Shown here in pieces: positions 20,679-31,406 of a DNA stretch of 64,000 bases. The position numbers and the translations under genes are program-made. A model generated the notes under the pieces. It was not told the DNA's origin. It searched no databases and was given only the letters and a program-made list of their open reading frames with translations. Source of the stretch: Lotus japonicus (taxonomy: Eukaryota > Streptophyta > Magnoliopsida > Fabales > Fabaceae); contig NC_080041.1 of the NCBI RefSeq assembly GCF_012489685.1, forward strand, positions 21,825,802-21,889,801, in the 5' to 3' direction. Position 1 is the first letter of the stretch. Every line of letters starts with the position of its first letter.

Positions 20679-23563
20679 TGTAAGACCTGGATTTTCAGAA
20701 CAAGCTAATTTCCGACTCACGCGTAGAATCAGTGTAAGCGTGACAGGAGTTTGATATTTGAGAAAGATTAATGAAGAAGAAAGTTCAGGAATTGCTTGAG
20801 GAATGTTGCGTAGTCATTTTAGGAATTAGAGCGAGTCGTCTGCACACCCGCCTTATGGCAAGCGTGTCCAGAATTGGCTAATTTCGCTTTAGAGCAACGT
20901 TTTAAGTGAGATTTCGAATCCTTGGAAAATTTAAAGATTTTCTTTATTTTTCCTTCGACCAGCGTTTCATTTCGGAACTCTAGACTGTACGCACGATAGT
21001 ATTCACTTTTCGGAAGTCCGACGACGCTAATTTCCTTGCTTCGAAACCCTAGATTCGAGCGATGGATGAAGACTTTTTCTATTCGGGACTTCTAACGAAG
21101 TTTCCGTCCGCGTTGCCAGATTTGTTTTGACATTTCCAATCTTTCTTCAGAAGGAAGTTTTGTCGTCTGAGCATCATAGCAAAAAGTAGTTTAACGGGAC
21201 AGATTAACTTACACCGCCTTTGGGATTTTAGATATCGTTTTTCCCAAATCATAGATAATTGTTTTGAGTTCTGGAATTCTGACGCCAGAATCTCTCTTAG
21301 AATTCCTCGGTGGACGTGCTGCAAAAATCGGAATCGCGAAATTTTCATTTTCCCGCGATTTCACCTGCCTATAAATAGCTCGAAAAAGCAAAATCTCTTC
21401 ATTCTCACCCATTCAAGGCCGCGAGCAAGGAGAGAGGAGGAGAGGAGAAATTTTCGCGAAAACTTGACCAATCTTCGTGCAGTTCGTCCCTACTTCTAGG
21501 TATTGAGGTAACTAGCATGAATCCTACCTCTGTTTACTGTTTCTGTTGCGTTTCTGAAGTCGTTTCTGTGCTCACAGTTTTGAGCTTTTTCTAAAATTGT
21601 CCGATTTCCTTGATTTCTTGGTTGGGTTATGTTCCTTATGTTCCCATGAGTCTAAAACCTCTGTCAGTAATCGCCGATTGCGATTCAATTGTCCAAGATC
21701 TGAAAAATTGATTCAAAACCCCATTAGTCGCACATTTCGAAACTTTATTGTCGAAAAGCTGTAATCTGACTTCGTGCCTTTAGGATTTGTTGTCACGGAT
21801 GTCATGAGGATCAATGCTGTCAAATTTGTTTTCCGAACTGATAACTTTGAAGTTTTGAGCCTTTATTTTGGACCAAAATGCCCCTGGATAGTCGTATTTC
21901 GACCCGATTGTCCGAAAATTGTTCCGACAATTTCTTTGCCTTAGTTTTACCCTAAAACTACCTTGTGAATTGATTTAGATCGAAGAAAAAGTTCGAAAAC
22001 CCTATTTTCCATAGTGGCCGAAACCTAATTGCTTGGGTACCGTGTCCAAAAATAATTTTTGGGTCTCTATGACCTGAGCCATTGCGTAGCTCTTTCAATT
22101 GTCGAAATTTTGGCGCCGGTTTCGTGTCATTCTGAGTTCTGTAGCTCGAGTTATGCTCGTTTTAGCGAACGAAGTCTCCGTTGTCAATTTGTGCCTAAAT
22201 AGGAACTCTGAAGCTTTAGAGGCTTTCTTTACGATTTCGATTAGTATTAGTAGATCGTGTTGCTCCTAGTGAAGCTTGTGTTGATGATTGTGTTTTCTTT
22301 GTTCTAGGTTCGCAATTTCCATGCCCAACTTCTACTCACGAAGGTAAGGGTAACTCGGTTTTAGAGCGTCTTTGAGTCTTGCATGCTTTTATCGCACTGC
22401 CTGCGTTTGAGATGAAGATGTTTATATTGATTGGCAGATGATTATGATTATTATGCTGAATTTGGAAAATGTTTTCTAAAGGCTTCGGCCGAGTGAACTT
22501 ATTGAGACGTGTGTCTCCGTTTTCTGAGAGGCTTCGGCCGTTTACTGGTTTCTGTCGTTACTGCTTCCTAGTGGATGGAACATGTGGTTACTTTGGATTG
22601 GTCCTTGGTTGGGCTTTGTTGTTGTCTGACTTGGCATATAGGGCTTGAGTCAAGTGGCGATGAGGAGGTGTGTCCTATCATTGTCCCATCTTGCGAGATG
22701 CTAAGTGGCGATCAGGAGGTGTGTCCTATGATTGTCCCGTCTTGTGTGACGTTAAGTGGCGATTAGGAGGTGTGTCCTATGATTGTCCCGTCATGTATGA
22801 CGTTATAAGTGGCGATGAGGAGGTGTGTCCTATCATTGTCCCGTCTTGAGAGACGATATTGATCGATCCATTTTGTTAGCAGCATATAGTTGCATTATAG
22901 GGAACTAACACCTGACCCTATGTTGTTGGATTTTCGTATTGGTTTATTGATATCTTATTTGATGTTACATTGTTGAGGTTATTATTATCTGAGTCCGATT
23001 TATGTTTAAGTTGTTGATATATGAGTTGAGTTATGTTGCTAGTTATTTACCATGCCAGGTAATTAAATTCGAACAGCATGATTTTTCTCTTTTATACATG
23101 GTAATTGCATGGAGTTAACCCTTTCTATTTGCTACTTGTTGTTTGGGCGCTTAACGCTATTAGGCGATGGAGATCCTTCCGCCGAGGCATAGCTACTCGA
23201 GTTGGAGATCGAGTTGTAAGCGGTGGAGTAGAGATATGAGAAGCAGCTTTGCTTCTCTTCTTGTGGATTATGTTGGAGTCTCTTTTACTTTATGAGAACT
23301 CTGTTATTAAAGTCTTGCTTCCGCCACTGTTAAAGTGCGCATGTTTATTCTGAACCTTACTTATGGTATTGTAAACTATTATTACTGTATATCGGGAAAC
23401 AAGTTATCTAAATAAAGTTATGGTATGTTTCCAACCTTTTAGCCGAAGTGTTTAGTTGTTTTACAGAAAAAAAATTCCCTTGGCTTTTAGGGATTGCAGA
23501 TTGGTCCTTAGACTTTGTTAGGTTACTAATGTGACTCCTCAGTTGAGAAATTGGGGTGTTACA
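20679..23563 (+). repeat. 3' LTR of copy B
   Basis: Begins TGTAAGACC and ends GTGTTACA, followed by CTTGT at 23564. It matches the 3' LTR of copy A apart from one A-run length near 21987. Confidence 0.94.
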
Positions 23564-24236
23564 CTTGTGAACCTTAGAACTTAATATAGTTCCCATATTT
23601 ATGAATGTTAGCTTAGTGAAGAACTTGTGATTGATAGGGTAGTATACCCTACTTATGATGTGTGTGTGTTAGAAGTTGACCCTTGCTTGTTTGCTTGTTT
23701 GATGTTTGTTGTTTGGGGCGCTTAACACCTAGACAACAAGCATGTGTGTGATCAGTCGAGATGCGACCCTATATCTACTTGATGTGGACGACGACAAGGC
23801 TCGAGACATCGACTGCGCGACTAATGGTTCAGCTATGGGATTGGCAAGAGCAGAGGATGCGAGACGATATGATGCGAGCGCTGGAGGAGGCCTTGGAAGG
23901 CACGCGACCTATGAGTCGGGTATTGAGTGTGATAATTGAGTCTGTACTTGGGGGTGGGCTGAGTTTGTTTATAGGGTTCGAACCTAACCTAGAGACCTTC
24001 TTGTGGTGTTGGCTCGGGGGCGGTCGAACACTAGTTTAATCATTATGTTGTAATTTGAAAGAATCATTGTACGCTTCCAAAGCTTTTATTAATAAAATGA
24101 ATTATTCAGTCTATTTCTCATGTTACTACTTTTTATTTGTAAGCAATGTTATTGAAAAGTTTTATTTCAATGAAAATTTACACACTTTTTTGGAAAAAGG
24201 TTACTAAAGTGACCCTCGAGAAATCGGGGCTTTACA
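23564..24236 (+). mobile_element. Outer LTR downstream part, copy B
   Basis: Repeats 12403-13074, with one extra T near 24053. Ends GGGGCTTTACA, followed by a primer-binding site at 24240-24251. Confidence 0.75.
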
Positions 24237-24740
24237 TTGTGGTATCAGAGCTTTGTTTGAGAAAACCAGAGCTTTGGGTTAGTGGTCCCTAAGAGTTGTG
24301 TTCGAGAGAGTTGGGTCGAAATCGTTTGCTAAGATGTTTGCTTGACTTGTGAGATTGTCTGGAGTATCATTGTCGTGATGCTCAACCCTTGGAGTCCTTA
24401 GACTCTGAAGCCTTATTGGGTGTTTTGTGGACTGTAAACTTAGATGAGGAACTCGTGAAAGTTGAAAGATACCTCCACGACACGATCCATCTAACACACA
24501 GTTGGCTTAGGCCATTAGCAAGCGACCCTTATGAAGTTCACTATGGCTCAATTGCTGGGACTATGACAAGCCAGGACGCTTGGCGAGGGATTGCAAGGCA
24601 CTAAAGGTAGAAGCAACCTAGAATGATGAATCTCATGGTGGCCAAGGGAACCAAGCTCGATGGAAGGACGTAACTTTCTTAGTGCGGAAAAGTGGATCGT
24701 TATGCCGACACCTGCAGGGAAGGTGCAAAAGTATGCTCTA
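24237..24740 (+). pseudogene. Outer element gag remnant, copy B
   Basis: Same content as 13075-13577: iMet primer site, then unrecognised leader, then a degenerate CCHC zinc knuckle near 24553-24594. It differs by one C near 24411. Confidence 0.58.
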
Positions 24741-24993
24741 TCCGCGTTGCCAGATTTGTTTCGATGTTTCCAATCTTTCTTCAGAACGAAGTTTTGTCGT
24801 CTGACCTTCACAGCAAAAAGTAGTTTTTTGGGACAAATTAGCTTACACCGCTTTTGGATCGTTTTTCCCAAATGTTAGAGATTTGTTTTGAGTTCTGGAA
24901 TTCTGTCGCCAGAATCTCTCTTAGAATTCACCGATGAACGTGCTGCAAAAATCGGAATCGCGAAATTTTCATTTTCCCGCGATTTCACCTTCC

Positions 24994-25002
24994 TATAAAT
25001 AG
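24994..25002 (+). promoter_or_regulatory. TATA box of the second-family LTR
   Basis: TATAAATAG in the same relative place as in the Tekay-like LTR. The element is truncated, so its activity is doubtful. Confidence 0.4.
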
Positions 25003-26726
25003 TAAAAAAATCAAAATATCTTCACAATTCCACCATAGAGGCCGCGAGCAAGGGAGAGAAAGGAGGAAGGAAGAATTTCGCCGAAACTCGACCGATCTTC
25101 GAGCTGTTTGTCCCTACTTCAAGGTATCGAGGTAACTTGATTCTTACCTCTGATCATTGTTTATACTGCGTTTCTATATCTCTTTCTGTGCTCAAAGTTT
25201 CGAGCTTTTCGTAAAACTATCCGTTTTTCTTGATTTTTCGCTTGGGATATCTTCTATACTTGCCCAAGAGCCTAGAACACTCGCCGTTGTTCGCCGATTT
25301 TGATCGAGTTGTCAAGGATCTGAAAAACTGATTCAAAACCCTTTTTGTGCACATATCGAAACTTTAATGTCGAAAAGTCGCAATCCGACTTCGTGCCTTT
25401 AGGATTAGTTGCTACAAATGTCGTTAGGAACATCGCTATCAAATTTGTTTGCCGAAGTTTTAACTTTGAGTTTTTGAGCTTTTATTTTGGACCAAAACGC
25501 CCCTGAATAGCCGTATTTTGACCCGGTTGTTCTAAAATTTTTCCGAAAATTTCTTTACCCTAGTTTTACCCTAAAACTACCTTGTAATTAATTTAGATCG
25601 AAGAAAAAGCGCCGGAACCCTTTTCTCCTAAGTGGCCGTGAGCATGTTTGTGTGGGGGGGGAGTTTTTCGTTTGCGAAAACTTGTCCTTTCGTACTCGAT
25701 TGTTGTATTATGAAGCTCGAATGCTTTGTCTATCGTTAATTAGTTGTGTTGTGATCGAGCTAATCGATTTTGTATGGATTTCTGCTTTGTTTTCTCCGAG
25801 GTTCAGTTGAAGGAACTTTGGGATTTACGGAGCATTTGTGTGTGGAGAACCTAGACCAAGAGACTGGAACAACTCGAGGTTAGGACAACTTACTTGCTAG
25901 CTAATGTCACTAGGCGTCGATTAATTCGACTTGGTTATTGTGTTGATATTGAATATTGCTTTAATTTGATTATTGCTTGGAACTGAGAAAATGATTTCTG
26001 GAGGCTTCGGCCGAGTGAAATTATATGAGACGTGTGTCTCCGTTTTCTGAGAGGCTTCGGCCGTTTACTGGTTTCTGTCTTATCGCTTTCTAGTGGATAT
26101 GACAAGGTTATGTTTACAGCACTGCCATATTGATTCATCGCTCGATAGAGTTTGATGTATTTGCGTTTATGATTAAATTGTGCTGACTATATTCGTGCAT
26201 TTTGATGCAACTTTTGGAGTGTAGAATACACTTACCTTCGTCATGACAATGACGGGTTGTTTTGGGAATGTTTGTTAGGTCGAACCAAGGTTCGAACCTT
26301 TATTGTTCTAGGGGATCTGGTGTTTTTCTCGGGGAGTTGTTTGGGTTTGATGGGAACTTTGAACTTATAGAGTTTTGGACCGAAAATAATCATAATCTGT
26401 TTTATGTAAATAAATCCATAATATATTTATTAAGAATATAATGCTTTTAATTAATGACGATGATTCAACGGAAAAGACTTAGGAATGAAAGTGAGTTTGG
26501 AAAACGGGAATGGGTCGGTGATCCTAGCTTTGGGAACTTTATTTTGAAGGGTGTTGGAAATGAAAACTGAACTTTGGAATTAACGACATAATGGACTAAC
26601 TTACGATGGAACATTTTACCTAATAAGAGAACTATTGTTTTAAGGGAACTCATTTTACGGAAAAGAATTTGAAGACGGGCTTTAGCCAAGGGTCTGGGCG
26701 TTAGTAAGGTACCTAGTAGAGTACTC

Positions 26727-27140
26727 TTGGCATAACAGGAAGTGACAGTCAGCCGCGTAGAGTTGTATCGTTCCTGTTGATGTCTGGCGTAGCAAGCAAG
26801 ATGGTTAAACCCGTAGGGTCACAACCGACTTGACTATAGCCTAGGTTTCTCGTTGTAGAAGCCTCTGGTCAATGAACCAATTTTTACCTGTGAGGACGAA
26901 TCGTTGTTTTGCTAATCATATTGCACACATGCATACATGCGATGAAGTGCCAAATGGAGTACTTCGGTATAGCAGGAAGCAACGATTAGCCGTGTAGAGT
27001 TGAATCGGTCCTGACTATACCTGGCACAACAGGATGTAACGATCATCCGTGTAGAGTTGTATTGCTCCTGTTGATGTCCGGCATAGCAAGCAGAAATGGT
27101 CGAACCGTGTAGAGTTGGATCGTCTTGACTATAGCCAAAG
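26727..27140 (+). repeat. Degenerate tandem repeat of about 60 bp within the LTR
   Basis: Several units share GGCATA/AACAGGA, then AACGAT, then CGTGTAGAGTTG, then TCCTG and GACTATA. The GTGTAGAGTTG core (one GCGTAGAGTTG variant) occurs five times, near 26755, 26991, 27048, 27108 and once more in variant form. The units are diverged, so the array is old. Confidence 0.65.
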
Positions 27141-28160
27141 GTGATAAGCGACGCCCGAGCAGAAATGGTTAAACACGAGACCAGTGTTACGACCGTCTCG
27201 AGGTGCCCAGCCTTTAAGTGGCAATACCGTTGGTTTGTCTCGTCGCCAAGCAGAGTGACGTTATTTGGTTTTGTGTCAGCATATTCTGCATTGGCACACA
27301 ATGCCTCTTATTATGATTGACGTTGCATGACATATCATGCACTCTAACTATAGTTGTTGAGATCTGATGATTTGATGATTGAATTGTGTAAGAGATTCGA
27401 TAACATGCTAGGTATATACCTTAGGGTAGGCAATACATAACTTATATGTATATATACAACATATATATATATACCCCCTTTATCACATGTTGATTGTATA
27501 TCTATTGTATTCTGTAAGTTGACCCTAGTGCATTGGCTTTGTTTGTATGTTTGTGTTTGGGCGGTCGGCCTGCTGTTAGGCGTCCGTCAGCCGGTTCGTG
27601 ATGATTCGTTGTGCGGGAAAGACCCGGAGCGAAATGACTATTCCTGAAGCTTTCGACGAGGACCCGGACTTCATGCCTGATCGAGGGAGGGTCGATGATA
27701 GTAGTGTGGGATATGGGTGGTTAGAGTCTTTTGAGTTGGTTGTTACTGTCATAGATCTGATTCGTCATTCATATTTTGGGGCAGGGTAGGTCCCCGACAC
27801 GTTACTTTCGTGTGGTTCTCCGTAGTTGGGAATCACATGGAGTAGTCGGTTGTAGAGGTCTAGAGGAGGCCATTTGGGGCTGACTATTCCCTTCTGTCAC
27901 TTGTATAATATTTCGAACTAATTATGCTTTTTGAAAACTTGTAAACCGTGCCGTCACTTGAGGATACTCGTGGCGATGCTTTTAGTTACAGCGGGACTGT
28001 AATAGTATTGTATATTAGTTTATGTTTATCGCATTTTGGGGTTGAGTCTTTAGTTTAAATTGTTCTTTAATCTAAAAGAAAACGAAAAAAAAATACCTGC
28101 ATTTTCCGCTTTATTTTATTTTCAAGTTACTAAGTGACACCCGGAAATCGGGGTGTTACA

Positions 28161-29381
28161 TACCATGTGTAGAATTCTAATGAAGTTGTTGTTGAGTTGG
28201 TGTACCACATTGTTGAACATTAACGTGAATTGATCAATGTTTAGTTGCTGATTTTTCTATGTTTATAGCATGTTTGTGTGATCTTAAAATTATGAATATG
28301 ACTTGTTTTGCTTTGGACGTTGTTGGCTGATTTTCCTATGAGATTATTCTTAAAATTGATGATGTTTTGGGCACAAGTTGACCATGATTTATAAATTATA
28401 TACTTGCTAGAAAATTGATGTATGTTAAGTTTCTCATAACATGATTTTGACTTACAAACTTGTTGGAGATGTGGCTATGAGTCACGAGTTTCCTAGTTGA
28501 CTAATTTGAGAACATAAGATTTGAAACTTGAAGTGACAATGTGATGATTATTTGTCCCATGAGATTGTCGCAACTCGCGGAGGTGTTTTGAATTATTGAA
28601 GTGGCGATGTTGTGGTGATTGTCCCACGTGATTGTCTCATATTGTGAGACATATTTGATCAATCCATTTTGGGTAGTTGCACGTAGTTTCACATTGGGAT
28701 ACTGTACCTTAGTGTTGTTTGACATCTTGTTTAAATTTTGATGATAAGATAATATCTGTTTGTTATCTTATTTGAATTTTTTGATAATAATGTTATCTTG
28801 TAGTTATGTTATATTGTCTTATCTTATCATAACATGAATTTAAATTTAATAAGCATGCCTTATATATTGTTTGAATTGCATTTGATTGAGTTAACCTTTT
28901 CTGTTTGCTACTTGATGTTTGGACATCTAATGCTAATTTAGACGATAGAGACGTTACCGGTAGTGATTGATCGAAGGATCGACGAGGAGTTTGAGTCGGT
29001 GAAGACGAAGATCTATGACTTTTTCTTTGACGCAGTGGCTATGAAGGAACCTTAGTTCTATCATCTCATTATCTACTCTTTTGAATTATAGTTTTCTTTT
29101 GGTTTTGTTGAAGCACATGAGTCCAAGATAAATATTTTGAATTGCTATTATATTATTTTTATTGGGTATTTATTATTATTGTATTTAAGATAAGTATGGT
29201 GTTTGAAATTTAAAATTGAATTAATTTCCCAAGCGAGGCGATGGATAAAGTTTGTTTAAAACTTGGAAGATGATGGGTTTTTAAAAATCATATCACCTTT
29301 TTTGGAAAAAAATTATGAGCTAAGTCTCTAAACTTGTTCGGTTACTAATGTGATCCCTAATTGAGAAATTGGGGCATTACA
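28161..29381 (+). mobile_element. Old LTR remnant of a third related family
   Basis: Ends AAATTGGGGCATTACA at 29381. It retains recognisable counterparts of the Tekay-like LTR: two GTGGCGAT/GTGACAAT...TTGTCCCA blocks near 28530-28640, a GATCAATCCATTTTG block near 28660, and GAGTTAACCTTTTCTGTTTGCTACTTG near 28888. There is no coding capacity. It is probably the sequence into which neighbouring elements inserted. Confidence 0.6.
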
Positions 29382-29499
29382 ATCTTCAGTCATAGGACAA
29401 TGGCTTTGTTTGTTTATGTGGGAAAGATTAAAGGAAAAACAAAAATGATAACTTTCTCCATTGTAGTATTTGTGCATCTTTACCTATGTATGTAATACC

Positions 29500-30110
29500 T
29501 GCAACTACATGCCTGCATGGTATGCCAAAAAAAACTCCCCAAATTTGCATGATCATCTTCCCTTAGTAAGGTCCACTACAAATATTTCCATATTCATGGT
29601 GTGGTGGACCTCAAACTACACATGCTCACAACACATAGGCAGTCGATGCCCACTCTTCTCCACCTCCCTATCTAAACCATTTATGGGCTTAGGCATCACT
29701 TGACCTTGATACTTATGTGATCCTCCTTTCAAAATTGCAATCCTGTTCATTAGATATTTCCTAATCTGCTCACACATTACGATTATTGGCTTGTCTTTTG
29801 CTTGTAGAATGGTGATGTTGAATTCTTCAAAGAGATTTTTCATCAATACATCACATTTGGGCAGTATTTGGAAAACAAGCTTGCATCATGCCTTTGTTGG
29901 AATGACTTCCAACCAAACTCGCACTTGTGCATTGAGTGCCTTAAGTTTCATGCTTGGATGTAAGTGGATTTGGCAGCAACCGTCATCAAGTCCCTAATAA
30001 TCTGTTGTCCTCCAAATTTTTTCTTTTAGTTTTCATATAAGTGTCTCAAGCAAAAATTATGCACCACGTCTTCCAAAACTCATAAAAAACATGCATCAAC
30101 CCATGAAACA
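29500..30110 (-). pseudogene. Mutator-like (MULE) transposase remnant
   Basis: Read on the minus strand, three-frame fragments line up with the plant MULE transposase C-terminal half in the right order: FCLRHLYEN near 30045, RDLMTVAAKSTYIQA near 29970, LKALNAQVRVWLEVIP near 29925, KCDVLMKNLFEEFN and KPIIVMCEQIRKYLMNR near 29850-29755, MPKPINGLDREVEKSG near 29690, then FEVHHTMNMEIFVVDLTK and a decayed SWIM-type zinc region to about 29500. Several stops and frame changes interrupt it. The longest open piece is 76 codons (29616-29846). I saw no terminal inverted repeats around it. Confidence 0.72.
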
Positions 30111-31335
30111 TCCAATAAAACTTCATTAGTTACCTTCTATGAGGAAAGAGTGAAGAGTGAAGAATGGAAAAGATTAAGAAGGCATACTAATTGAGCAGAA
30201 ATAAATATCTATCTATGGTGACATCACTAATATATTTTAGCTAAATAATGAGGAACGTCTCCAAGATTCCCTAGTCCGAGTCTCTACAACAACGAATGCA
30301 AGTGGACAGTACTAATCATTAGGGTCCATATGTGTCTGCGCTCCCTTTGTTATAATTCTTCATCTGTTTCCCTTTCGTAATGTATCACTATGTTTTTCTC
30401 CCTTCTACAAGGTCTTGTACGTGGAGGAGGATGCCACCGCCTCTTCTAGTTTCCTCTTTGCCCCTTAGACCGGGAAACCTACCCCTTTTGCTAGTTTCGC
30501 CGGCGAGAAGCCATCAAGGTTGCTGCCAACCATGAAATAACCAATTCCTTTTAGTCTATTCCTTAAATGGAATAACATCACCCGAAAAAAGTTGGAAAAG
30601 GAAAACACAATTGATCAAGAACGGTTGAGAGAAGCACGTTTCTTTTTCAAATTTAAATTCATTCTAACATGGATAAAAACTGAAATCTAAAGTATTAAGA
30701 AATATTATTTAACTACTATGTTTCATAATGTGTGTGTAAAAAAATATGAAAATGATGCATAAACCCTTCTTGGGTGGGGGTTATCTAGAGAAATAATGGA
30801 AGAGAAAAGCGGTACGTAATAAATATGATATATTATGTGATGTGATGAAAAGTGTGTGAAAAAAAAAATTAAAGTGTTTATCGGTGTCTATATTATTGAG
30901 TGTTCTATGGCTACTAAAAAATATAAGTGAAGGATAAAAAGAACAAAGAAATGCTTAATAGATAATTAAATGTAAAATTTCATGCTTGCATTTTATAAAA
31001 CTCCAATAAATCTGGTAGAAGAGAAGAGATAAAATTAGTGGATATTAGAAGCAAAAAATTAGGTGGCAAAAACGCTGATGGAAAGACATTGCGTTGTTGT
31101 TGCTTGTTTTACTCCTACAAATTTGGTCACTGAGCACCTCACGGAACGGATCATCATCCTCATAAAACACACTCTCAGCATTTCCTACCATGATGCTTTC
31201 AAAGACCGAGTCTTTTTTGGTTGGCTCACGCTCCATGCATTTTCTTCAGAGAAATTTCATTTCATGTTTTTGAAGGATATGATTCAAAAGGACTTGTAGT
31301 CATTTTCCGGCGAGAAGTGATTTTCCACTACTCAA
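30111..31335. other. Intergenic, upstream region of the SABRE-like gene
   Basis: I see no gene, RNA or intact repeat here. The stretch is AT-rich with short homopolymers. The promoter and 5' UTR of the downstream gene should lie here, but no TATA box or start site stands out. The open frame 31063-31299 ends before the gene start and has no recognisable content. Confidence 0.5.
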
Positions 31336-31406
31336 ATGGCGTTTTCTCCTGCTAATTTCCTCTTTGTTTTCTTGCTGATTTGTGTTACGTTGTTGCTCGC
31401 GTTCAT
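31336..31406 (+). CDS. SAB: SABRE-like exon 1 (start codon)
   Basis: 71 nt, residues 1-23 plus two bases. ATG in AAATGGCG context. Encodes MAFSPANFLFVFLLICVTLL and onward, the hydrophobic N terminus that matches the family start. Donor CAT|GTAAGT. Confidence 0.88.

Larger units (their letters stand above)
14683..23563 (+). mobile_element. Tekay-like element, copy B (5' LTR truncated by the gap); probable duplicate representation of copy A
   Basis: Starts inside the 5' LTR at the equivalent of base 3523 and continues to the 3' LTR end. It has the same internal lesions, the same LTR-specific variants (5' LTR variants in the 5' LTR, 3' LTR variants in the 3' LTR) and the same right flank as copy A. 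An independent insertion would have different flanks, so this is the same locus assembled twice, or a recent segmental duplication. Confidence 0.9.
24741..28160 (+). mobile_element. LTR of a second diverged gypsy family (5'-truncated, about 3.4 kb)
   Basis: Starts abruptly at TCCGCGTTGCC, homologous to the middle of the Tekay-like U3, and ends CGGGGTGTTACA at 28160. It contains TATAAATAG at 24994-25002, the paired AGGCTTCGGCCG motifs near 26003 and 26052, a block of about 60-bp repeats at 26727-27140 and an A-rich tract near 28085. No internal region follows, so it looks like a truncated or solo LTR. No matching target duplication was found because the left end is missing. The 129-aa minus-strand frame at 26912-27301 comes from the repeats. 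Confidence 0.72.

Noticed and set aside
14683..23563. Copy B as an independent second Tekay-like insertion
   Set aside because: It shares the right flank, target duplication, LTR-specific variants and lesions with copy A, and begins directly at an assembly gap.
26727..27140. CRISPR-like array
   Set aside because: Units are diverged, spacers are not distinct from repeats, and the context is a plant LTR.
26912..27301. 129-aa minus-strand frame
   Set aside because: It is the antisense reading of the degenerate 60-bp repeats in an LTR and resembles no protein.
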